From: Branchiostoma floridae
Lineage: Eukaryota > Chordata > Leptocardii > Amphioxiformes > Branchiostomatidae
DNA length: 20,677 bases
NCBI RefSeq assembly: GCF_000003815.2
Contig: NC_049992.1
Coordinates: 9,353,204-9,373,880, forward strand
Direction of reading: 5' to 3'
Below, piece after piece: positions 1 through 8,256 of this stretch (its first letter is position 1; every line of letters starts with the position of its first letter). The position numbers and the translations under genes are program-made. The notes beneath the pieces are model-generated. The model was not told the DNA's origin, made no database searches, and saw only the letters and a program-made list of their open reading frames with translations.

Positions 1-1034
1 GCTGGAGGAGTGAGCGATTTTTTTTGGTCTGAGTGAGAGCGAAATTTGGTCGATGTGAGAGCGCTTTCGGAATTGTGAAAGACTAACTTCCTTCAGTATT
101 TCTTTACTTCAAGCGCATATTAAAAACTGACATTTTGTATAGTTTGAAACGATATACATCATACACTAACAATCACTTAAACCAAAGACATTGTCTTGAC
201 GATCAATCTTTTTCCGACACTCAACGCTACAATTCTCTCTCACCTACAGAAGAAAAAGTTCTGTCACTTCGGGAGGCCTCCCCTGCCAACCCGGCCGTAG
301 GAGTGAGCGATTTTTTGTGTCTGAGTGAGAGCGAACTTTTGTCTATGTGAGAGCGCTTTCGGAATAGTGAAAGAAAAACTTCCTTCAGAATTTTTTCACT
401 TCAAACGCAAAATAAATGCTGACATTTTGTTTAGTTTGTAACGATATACACTATACAATACCAATCACTTATACCAAATATAAAAGATATTGTCTTGACA
501 ATCAATCTTTTTCCGACACACAACGCTAAAATTCTCTCTCACACACGGAACAAAAAGTTCTCTCACTTCGGGAGGCTTCCTTGCCGACCCGGCTATAGGA
601 GTGAGCGCTTTTTGGGGTCTGAGTGAGTGCGAACTTTGGTCGATGTGAGAGCGCTTTTGGAGTAGTGAAAGAACAACTTCTTTTAGTATTTTTTACTTAA
701 AACTCAAAATAAACACTGACATTTTGTCTAGTTTGTAACGATATACACTATACAATACCAATCACTTATACCAGATATTAAAGATATTGTCTTGACAATC
801 AATCTTTATCCGACACACAACGCTGAAATTCTCTTTCACCCACAGAACAAAAAGTTCTCTCACTTCGGGAGGCTTCCCTGCCAACGCGGCTGTAGGAGTG
901 AGCGATTTTTTGGGGTCTGAGTGAGTGCCAACTTTTGTCGATGTGAGACCGCTTTCGGAGTAGTGAAAGAACAACTTCTCTAAGGATTTTTTTTACTAAA
1001 AACCCCAAAACGCCCCCCGACATTTTGCTTAGTT
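1..1034 (-). repeat. Left-arm segment of 297-bp tandem array
   Basis: Three and a half units of the window's main tandem repeat. I call them minus because the longer right array defines the forward direction. The core word GAGTGAGCG recurs at 8, 301, 599 and 896, spacings of 293, 298 and 297 bp. The first unit (1-360) is of a distinct subtype whose closest partner is the inverted copy at about 12706-13066; both share CTCAACGCT where most units have CACAACGC, and GTTTGAAACGATAT where most have GTTTGTAACGATAT. The segment continues beyond the left window edge. Its last 70 bases before the gap carry odd homopolymer runs that look like poor base calls. No protein product is proposed: several frames are open but shift between units. 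Confidence 0.93.
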
Positions 1035-1645
1035 NNNNNNNNNNNNNNNNNNNNNNNNNNNNNNNNNNNNNNNNNNNNNNNNNNNNNNNNNNNNNNNNNN
1101 NNNNNNNNNNNNNNNNNNNNNNNNNNNNNNNNNNNNNNNNNNNNNNNNNNNNNNNNNNNNNNNNNNNNNNNNNNNNNNNNNNNNNNNNNNNNNNNNNNNN
1201 NNNNNNNNNNNNNNNNNNNNNNNNNNNNNNNNNNNNNNNNNNNNNNNNNNNNNNNNNNNNNNNNNNNNNNNNNNNNNNNNNNNNNNNNNNNNNNNNNNNN
1301 NNNNNNNNNNNNNNNNNNNNNNNNNNNNNNNNNNNNNNNNNNNNNNNNNNNNNNNNNNNNNNNNNNNNNNNNNNNNNNNNNNNNNNNNNNNNNNNNNNNN
1401 NNNNNNNNNNNNNNNNNNNNNNNNNNNNNNNNNNNNNNNNNNNNNNNNNNNNNNNNNNNNNNNNNNNNNNNNNNNNNNNNNNNNNNNNNNNNNNNNNNNN
1501 NNNNNNNNNNNNNNNNNNNNNNNNNNNNNNNNNNNNNNNNNNNNNNNNNNNNNNNNNNNNNNNNNNNNNNNNNNNNNNNNNNNNNNNNNNNNNNNNNNNN
1601 NNNNNNNNNNNNNNNNNNNNNNNNNNNNNNNNNNNNNNNNNNNNN
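1035..1645. other. Assembly gap (611 N)
   Basis: A run of 611 unknown bases inside the left array. Core words flank it at 896 and 1932, a distance of 1036 bp. That equals two 297-bp unit steps plus the 442-bp insertion whose right-arm copy lies at 7812-8256. The gap size is therefore consistent with one hidden core plus most of the inverted copy of that insertion, including a forward-strand copy of the tRNA-like sequence. This content is inferred, not seen. Confidence 0.95.
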
Positions 1646-1736
1646 ACAAGAATTTAGAGTTGATGACTGTATATCTGCATACTGTCTTTTTTTCAAAATA
1701 CGCATCAGCCAGCTTTTTTTCAGAAGCTTTCTTGTT
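1646..1736 (-). mobile_element. Visible edge of a 442-bp insertion (left copy)
   Basis: These 91 bases do not belong to the tandem unit. Reverse-complemented, the part from about 1671 to 1736 matches 7812-7880 in the right array almost base for base, including the stretch around ATACGCATCAGCCAGC. Both copies join the repeat unit at the same point, just beside TGTTTCACTTCAAG. The rest of the insertion lies in the N gap. Similarity weakens between 1646 and 1670. Confidence 0.8.
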
Positions 1737-3279
1737 TCACTTCAAGAGCAAAATAAACACTGATATATTGTTTAGTTTATAACGATATACACTATACAAT
1801 ACAATCAGTCATTCCAAAGATATGGTCTTGACAATCAATCTTTTTCCGACACACAACGCTAAAATTCTCTCTCACCAAAAGAACAAAAAGTTCTCTCACT
1901 TCGTGAGGCTCTCCTACTAACCCGGCTTTAGAAGTGAGCGAATTTTTCGGTCTGAGTGAGAGCGAATTTTTGTCGTTGTGAGAGCGTTTTAGGGGTAGTG
2001 AAAGAACAACTTCCTTCAGTATTTTTTCACTTAAAACACGAAATAAACGCTAACATTTTGTTCAATTTGCAACGATATACACTATACAATACCAATCACT
2101 TATACCAAATATTAAAGATATTGTCTTGACAATCAATCTTTATCCGACACACAACGCTGAAATTCTCTTTCACCCACAGAACAAAAAGTTCTCTCACTCC
2201 GGGAGGCTTCCCTGCCAACGCGGCTGTAGGAGTGAGCGCTTTTTTGGGTCTGAGTGAGTGCGAACTTTTGTCGATGTGAGAGCGCTGTCGGAATAGTGAA
2301 AGAATAACTTCCTTCAGTATTTTTTTACTTAAAACGCAAAATAAACGCAGACATTTTGTATAGTTTGTAACGATATACACCATTCAATACCAATCACTTA
2401 TACCAAATATTAAAGAAATTGTCTTGATAATCAATCTTTCTCCGATACACAACGCTGAAATTTTCTTTCACCCACAGAACAAAAAGTTCTCTCACTTCGG
2501 GAGGCTTCCCTGCCAACGCGGCTGTAGGAGTGAGCGATTTGTTTGGTCTGAGTGAGTGCGAACTTTTGTCGATGTGAGAGCGCTTTTGGAGTAGTGAAAG
2601 AACAACTTCTTTTAGAATTTTTTACTTAAAACCCAAAATAAACGCAGACATTTTGTTTAGTTTGTAACGATATACACTTTACAATACCAATCACTTATAC
2701 CAAATATTAAAAAAAATTGTATTGACAATCAATCTTTATCCGACACACAACGCTGAAATTCTCTCTCACCCACGGAACAAAAAGTTCTCTCACTTCGGGA
2801 GGCTTCCCTGCCAACGCGGCTGTAGGAGTGAGCGATTTTTTGGGTCTGAGTGAGTGCGAACTTTTGTCGATGTGAGAGCGCTTTCGGGGTAGTGAAAGAA
2901 CAACTTCTTTTAGTATTTTTTACTAATAACGCAAAATAAACACTGGTATTTTGTTCAGTCTGTAACGATATATACCATACAATAACAATCACTTATACCA
3001 AATATTAAAGATATTGTCTTGACAATTTATCTTTTTCCGACACACAACCCTGGAATTCTCTCTCACCCACAGAACAAAAAGTTCTCTCACTTCGGGAGGC
3101 TTTCCTGCCAATCCGGCTGTAGGAGTGAGCGATTTTTTTGGGTCTGAGTGAGAGCAAAATTTTGTCGATGTGAGAGCGCTTTCGGAGTGGTGAAAGAACA
3201 ACTTCCTTGAGCTTTATTCACTTCAAACGCACAATAAACCTGACATTTTCTTCAGTTTGCAACGATATGCATCATACAA
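1737..3279 (-). repeat. Left-arm segment of 297-bp tandem array
   Basis: Five more units, with cores at 1932, 2230, 2528, 2826 and 3123 (spacings 298, 298, 298, 297). All belong to the longer subtype, with a linker containing ACCAAATATTAAAGATATTG. The unit around 1904-2002 has private variants (GAAGTGAGCG, GTCGTTGTG, TTTTAGGGGTAG) found inverted at 7540-7640 and nowhere else in the window, which fixes these two units as an orthologous pair across the palindrome. The segment ends where a foreign insertion interrupts the unit after CATCATACAA. Confidence 0.93.
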
Positions 3280-3352
3280 CTAGAGTTCCACGACCCCATA
3301 CCTTCGCCAAATGATTCAATCTTTTACAACTGCTGTATCAATTGTGTTTGTC

Positions 3353-3768
3353 ATTAATTATACAAATAAGGTTCTCATTTGCATAATCTATATTACTTGA
3401 TCATGTCCTCCACCAAACAACAGACGCACGCATTCTGTGTTAAGAAAAAAGGCTTTTATCGCATTTTCTGATAATTTATGCAAATGAGGACTCATTTACG
3501 TAGTTAATGTTCAACAATGTTCACCTGTACATAACTTCCAAATGCTACAAGTAAGAACTTCCTGTCATTTACCACGATGACATTATATCATTTTCTCATT
3601 AATTATGCAAATTAGGTCTCAATTTTGCATACTAGTAACTTGTAAGTTTCAATATTCTTCCCTTTCTCTGTTACAAATGTCACATGTTGCAATAGTCCTT
3701 TTAATAAACTGGGTGTGTTTAGACAATTTCCTAATTTATCATGCAAATAAGATTTCAATTGGCATAGT
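3353..3768. repeat. Four diverged repeats with ATGCAAAT-type dyads
   Basis: Four degenerate copies of a palindromic motif, roughly TTATGCAAAT, a short spacer, then ATTTGCATAA, begin near 3353, 3471, 3598 and 3732, spaced 118-134 bp. Sequence between the dyads is only loosely similar, so this is an old tandem array. ATGCAAAT is the octamer bound by POU-domain proteins, but here its recurrence is more simply explained by repeat descent. Similar dyads are, to my recollection, common in amphioxus introns. Confidence 0.65.
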
Positions 3769-3799
3769 TAATATGTAGTTATATAAAGCATCCCTTAAG

Positions 3800-4140
3800 C
3801 TATCTACATACCAAAAGTCATGACAATCCGTCAACCCTTTCTTGAGTTATATCCTTTCAAAGTCTGACACTAAACGTGCCTTGTAGTTCTAAAACAAGCC
3901 GCTAGGGGATCCAAACCTATACCACTTACTCTCGGCATATAGACCTGTCTGTCACTCAAAAATCATAGCCGCAGCATGTCCAGAACCCGAGATATCAAAC
4001 CAGAAGGTTCCGCTGCAGTACCGTTACATGCCGTTGGGGAGCCCCAAAAATCTAATTGTTTCCAGGTTTCATCAAGACCTACCCACATACCGAATACCAA
4101 TACATTCCATCCAGATGTTCTTGAGTTATGCTGGTCTTCT
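3800..4140 (+). repeat. Dispersed repeat with TTCTTGAGTTAT motif
   Basis: Two passages, near 3808-3860 and 4075-4133, share a template: a TACC-type word, a stretch around ATCC, then TTCTTGAGTTAT or TCTTGAGTTAT. Between them lies GC-richer sequence including TGCCGTTGGGGAGCCCC. The style matches dispersed repeats I associate with amphioxus genomic sequence. No coding function is evident. Confidence 0.5.
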
Positions 4141-4202
4141 ACATACAAACATACAAGCATACAAGCATACAAGCATACAAACATACAAACATACAAACAC
4201 AC
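4141..4202 (+). repeat. 8-bp microsatellite (ACATACAA)n
   Basis: About seven and a half copies of an 8-base unit, alternating between ACATACAA and GCATACAA, sit at the downstream side of the dispersed repeat. The order of variants (two A-type, three G-type, two A-type) suggests local slippage. Confidence 0.95.
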
Positions 4203-4239
4203 GCTACCCAAAACATAACCTTCTAGGCGAAGGTAATGG

Positions 4240-4862
4240 TAATATCACTTATACCAAAGACTCTGTTTTGACAATCCACATTTTCCCGACACACAACGCA
4301 GAAATTCTCTCTCACCCACACAGCAAAAAAAGTTCTCTCACTTCGGGAGGCCTTTTCTGCCAACCAGGCTGTATGAGTGAGCGATTCTTTCGGTCAAGGT
4401 GAGAGCTAAATTTGGTCGATGTGAGAGCGCTTTCGGAGTAGTGGAAGAACAACTAACTTGAGGAGTCTTCATTTCAAACGGACAATGAACAGTGTCATTT
4501 TCTTCACTTTGCAACGATATGCATCATAGTCATTACACTAATAATCACATATACCGAAGACATTGTCTTGATAATCAATATTTTTCCGACACACAACGCG
4601 GAAATTCTCTCTCACAAACACAGAAAAAAGTTCTCACACTTCGGGAGGCTTCCCCTGCCAACCCGGCTGTAGGAGTGAGCGAATTTTTGGTCTGAGTGAA
4701 AGAGAAAATTCGTCGATGTGAGAGCGCTTTCGGAGTAGTGGAAGAATAACTTCCTTCAGTATTTCTTTACTTCAAACACAAAATAAATACTAACATTTTG
4801 TTAAGTTTGTAACGATGTAAACCATATAATAACAATCACTGATACCAAATATTAAAGATATT
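4240..4862 (-). repeat. Innermost left-arm units of the tandem array
   Basis: Two units, cores at 4375 and 4673 (298 bp apart), plus a partial linker. They are more diverged than the units further left (for example GTATGAGTGAGCG, GTCAAGGTGAGAG). The array stops abruptly inside the linker, after ATTAAAGATATTGT, where single-copy-looking sequence begins. This is the inner edge of the left arm. Confidence 0.9.
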
Positions 4863-5390
4863 GTGGTAATATGTGGGGAGTGTTTAGGTGAGAACAGCCT
4901 AACTCGGGAAGCACTGGTTGGATCAAGATGATATTTAGTAAAAGGCAGGCCAAGTTCGAGTTAATGGGCCTCCTAGTGGCTTTCTAAGGTACAGCAGCGG
5001 AACTTTCATTTTTTATTTTTCGTGTTCCTGACATGCTATGGTTGTGGTTTTTGAGTTGTAGATAGCTATTGTTATCAATAGAAAACATAGGAAACACATT
5101 GGCATGACTAAGTTGCATCTTTATTGGTTTTGAACACTAAAGTATCAGAAAAATTGCATCCTGCACCTGTAACCCACTTGAACAAATACGAACACACTTT
5201 CCAGCACTACCAAATGACTTTCGTCCCTTAGATATCTTACATACATGTAGCATAGAGCAATCTCAAAGACGTAAACTATCGCACTAGACTAGTTGTCTCG
5301 TGCAGGCAAACTCAACAATAACAACGACAACATCAATGCTTGCACTATTATAATAGCTGATATAGGGCATCTACTGGGCATCCATGTGAT
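4863..5390. other. Centre of the giant inverted array (528 bp, no gene)
   Basis: Non-array sequence separating the two oppositely oriented arrays. It starts GGTAATATGTGGGGAG, includes an AT-rich stretch and ACATACATGTAG, and ends just before TATTTGGTATAAG of the right array. The two arms break at different points of the same linker, about 13 bases apart. I see no open frame of note, no RNA gene and no transposase. Part of it, near 4950-5010, looks like a dispersed repeat, but I cannot name it. Confidence 0.75.
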
Positions 5391-5639
5391 TATTTGGTAT
5401 AAGTGATTGGTATTGTATAGTGTATATCGTTAGAAACTAAACAAAATGTCTGCGTTTATTTTGCGTTTTAAGTAAAAAATACTTAAAGAAGTTGTTCTTT
5501 CACTACTCCGAAAGCGCTCTCACATCGACCAAATTTCGCTCTCACTCAGACCAAAAAATCGCTCACTCCTCCATCCGGGTTTGCAGGGAAAGCCTCCCGA
5601 AGTGAGAGAACTTTTTGTTCTGTGTGTGAGAGAAAATTT

Positions 5640-7150
5640 TAGCGTTGAGTGTCGGAAAAAGATTGATCGTCAAGACAATGACTTTGGTTTAAGTGATTGT
5701 TAGTGTATGATGTATATCGTTTCAAACTATACATATTGTCAGTGTTTAACATGCGTTTGAAGTAAAGAAATAATGAAGGAAGTTGTTCTTGCACTATTCC
5801 GAAAGCGCTCTCACATCGACCAAAGTTCGCACTCACTCAGACCCAAAAAATCGCTCACTCCTACAGCCGCGTTGGCAGGGAAGCCTCCCGGAGTGAGAGA
5901 ACTTTTTGTTCCGTGGGGTGAGAGAGAATTTCTGCGTTGTGTGTCGGAATAAAGTGATTGTCGAGGAAATGTCTATAACATAACAGAATGTCATTTTTGA
6001 AAAGGTTTATTATTGGAAACTGAAGAAAATGACGCTGTTCATTGCCTTTAAGAAGATAAGAAAACTCAAGCAAGTTATTCTTCCACTACTCCAAAAGCGC
6101 TCTCACATCGACCAAATTTCGCTCTCACTCAGACCAAAATAAATCGCTCACTCCTCCAGCCAGATCGGCGGGGAAAGCCCCCGAGGTGAAAGAACTTTTT
6201 GTTCTGTGGGTGAGAGAGAATTTCTGCGTTGTGTGTCGGAATAAAGTGATTGTCGAGGAAATGTCTATAACATAACAGAATGTCATTGTTACAATGGCTT
6301 ATTATTTGAAACTGAAGAAAATGACACTGTTCATTCCCCTTTAGAAGTTAAGAAAACTCAAGAAAGTTATTCTTCCACTACACCGAAAGCGCTCTCACGT
6401 CGACAAAGTTTCGCTCTCACTCAGACCAAAGTAATCGCTCACTCCNNNNNNNNNNNNNNNNNNNNNNNNNNNNNNNNNNNNNNNNNNNNNNNNNNNNNNN
6501 NNNNNNNNNNNNNNNNNNNNNNNNNNNNNNNNNNNNNNNNNNNNNNNNNNNNNNNNNNNNAATATAATAGCACCCAGGCTGTCCCGCTTTATTAGTGGAA
6601 ACAAGAAAATGACACTGTTCATTGCCATTTGGAAGTTAAGAAAACTCAAGCAAGTTATTCTTCCACTACTCCGAAAGCGCTCTCACATCGACCAAATTTC
6701 GCTCTCAGACCAAAAAAAATCGCTCACTCCTCCAGCCGGGTTGGCGGGGAAAGCCCCCGAGGTGAAAGAACTTTTTGTTCTGTGGGTGAGAGAGAATTTC
6801 TGCGTTGTGTGTCGGAATAAAGTGATTGTCGAGGAAATGTCTATAACATAACAGAATGTCATTGTTAAAATGGTTTATCATTGGAAACTGAAGAAAATAA
6901 CACTGTTCATTGCCATTTGGAAGTTCAGAAAACCCAAGCAAGTTATTCTTCCACTACATCGAAAGCGCTCTCACATCGACCAAATTTCGCTCTCACTCAG
7001 ACGAAAAAATCGCTCACTCCTACAGCCGGGTTGGCAGGGAAAGCCTCGCGAAGTGAGAGAACTTTTTGTTCTGTGGGTGAAAGAGAATTTCAGCGTTGTG
7101 TGTCGGAAAAAGATTGATTGTCAAGACAATATCTTTAATATTTGGTATAA
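5640..7150 (+). repeat. Higher-order block, copy 1
   Basis: The order of subtypes here (one GTTGAGTGTCGG unit followed by about four short-linker units) reappears at 12840-14312 in the same orientation. Individual members match across copies more closely than within a copy: for example 5970-6060 and 14040-14130 share TCATTTTTGAAAAGG and the rare GACGCTGTTCATTGCCTTT version. The block was therefore copied as a multi-unit segment. Confidence 0.7.
6446..6560. other. Assembly gap (115 N)
   Basis: 115 unknown bases inside a short-linker unit. The cores on either side (6436 and 6721) are 285 bp apart, close to the 290 bp expected, so the gap hides only part of one unit. The first 25 bases after it are unlike any unit and are probably low quality. 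Confidence 0.95.
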
Positions 7151-8115
7151 GTGATTGTTATTGTATGGTGTATATCGTTACAAACTGAAAAAAATGCCAG
7201 TGATTATTTTGCGTTTTTAGTAAAAAATACTTAAAGAAGTTGTTCTTTCACTACTCCAAAAGCCCTCTCACATCGACAAAAGTTCGCACTCACTCAGACC
7301 CAAAAAATCGCTCACTCCTCCAGCCGCGTTGGCAGGGAAGCCTCCCGGAGTGAGAGAACTTTTTGTTCTGTGTGTGAGAGAGAATTTCAGCGTTGTGTGT
7401 CGGATAAAGATTGATTGTCAAGACAATATCCTTAATATTTGGTATAAGTGATTGGTATCGTATAGTGTATATCGATGCATATTGAACAAAATGTCAGCGT
7501 TTATTTTGTGTTTTAAGTGAAAAAATACTGAAGGAAGTTGTTCTTTCACTACCCCTAGAACGCTCTCACAACGACAAAAATTCGCTCTCACTCAGACCGA
7601 AAAATTCGCTCACTTCTAAAGCCGGGTTGGTAGGAGAGCCTCACGAAGTGAGAGAACTTTTTGTTCTGTGTGTGAGAGAGAATTTTAGCGTTGTGTGTCG
7701 GAGAAAGATTGATCGTCAAGACCATATCTTTGGAATGAATGATTGTATTGTATAGTGTATATCGTTATAAACTAAACAAAATATCAGTGTTTATTTTGCT
7801 CTTGAAGTGAAACAAGAAAGGTTCTGAAAAAAGCTGGCTGATGCGTATTTTGCAAAAAAGGCAGTATGCAGATAGATTCAAGAAAATCAGTTTGTTCTTG
7901 TGTAATTCTGTGATATAGATGTTGTACGGGCATTTTATGGAAAGTTAGAACGACATATAAGCAGAGTATCGCACGTCTCATTCAAATATCCCAACATCGA
8001 AAAAATGCAGAAGTAGAACAGGTGCAAATGTGAGTTTTAATGTTCTATACAAAAGTATTGTTAATAGGTATTTCAATGGATGCAAAAATTAGTATTTTAA
8101 TGGATGTAAAAGAAG

Positions 8116-8139
8116 AAAAAAAAAGAAAGTTAACAAAAA
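8116..8139 (-). terminator. Oligo-T runs downstream of the tRNA-like sequence
   Basis: On the minus strand the tRNA-like sequence is followed within a few bases by five T (8135-8139) and then nine T (8116-8124). Runs of four or more T on the coding strand terminate RNA polymerase III, so the placement fits a Pol III unit. A-rich tracts are common here, so chance is possible. Confidence 0.45.
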
Positions 8140-8142
8140 TTT

Positions 8143-8214
8143 GCCTACCCGGAATCGACCGGGTGCGTTGGTTTACAACGCGCAAATTTTCCCACTGCGC
8201 TAGAGCGACTATGT
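8143..8214 (-). pseudogene. Degenerate tRNA-like sequence (Pol III A and B boxes)
   Basis: Read on the minus strand, 8191-8202 gives TAGCGCAGTGGG, a full match to the tRNA A-box consensus TRGCNNAGYNGG. Positions 8151-8160 give GGTCGATTCC, the B box GGTTCGANTCC lacking one T. The T stem (CCCGG with CCGGG) is intact but its loop has six bases, not seven. A D stem of GCGC with GCGC can form. The anticodon arm reads GCGTT, GTAAACC, AACGC, with almost no variable loop, and the acceptor strands do not pair. The sequence TTGTAAAC resembles a threonine-type (UGU) anticodon loop after a small deletion. I therefore read it as a broken tRNA or the tRNA-derived head of a SINE, not a working tRNA. Confidence 0.6.
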
Positions 8215-8256
8215 TTAAGCAAGGACTGTTTAAACAGGTATATAAAATATTTGGCA

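Larger units (their letters stand above)
3280..4239. mobile_element. Composite 960-bp insertion inside the left array
   Basis: The tandem unit stops after 3279 and resumes at about 4240 with AATATCACTTATACCAAAG. Removing the intervening 960 bp brings the cores at 3123 and 4375 to 292 bp apart, the normal unit length. The inverted arm on the right has no counterpart, so the insertion followed arm formation. It is patchwork: AT-rich dyad repeats (3353-3768), a dispersed repeat (about 3800-4140) and a short tandem tract (4141-4202). I see no terminal inverted repeats or clear target duplication, so the element class is open. Confidence 0.7.
5391..7811 (+). repeat. Right-arm array, inner segment
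   Basis: Eight units in the reference orientation, with core CGCTCACTC at 5560, 5852, 6145, 6436, 6721, 7011, 7309 and 7607. The first two are about 292 bp apart, the next four steps about 285-293 bp, and the last two 298 bp. The shorter units (about 5930-7100) have a different linker, with GTGATTGTCGAGGAAATG in place of GATTGATTGTCAAGAC. The conserved part runs from the CTCTCAC word to GTGTGTCGG. The unit at 7607 is the inverted partner of the unit at 1932. The segment ends at GAAGTGAAA, where a 442-bp insertion interrupts the unit. Confidence 0.93.
7812..8256 (+). mobile_element. 442-bp insertion inside a repeat unit (right copy)
   Basis: The unit breaks after TTGAAGTGAAA and resumes at about 8257 with GGAAAAATACTGAAGG. 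The cores at 7607 and 8346 are 739 bp apart, 442 more than one unit. The insertion is AT-rich and carries a tRNA-like sequence on the minus strand with oligo-T runs next to it. Its inner edge is present inverted at 1646-1736, so it was in place before the arms were duplicated. No open frame of note and no obvious terminal inverted repeats. It could be a SINE or tRNA-pseudogene-bearing fragment. Confidence 0.75.

Noticed and set aside
3280-4239. Terminal inverted repeats CTAGAG / TTCTAG around the left-arm insertion
   Set aside because: Only about five bases agree and the second word lies some 12 bases inside the far boundary; this is within chance.
8143-8214. Functional tRNA gene
   Set aside because: The acceptor strands do not pair, the variable loop is nearly absent and the T loop is one base short.
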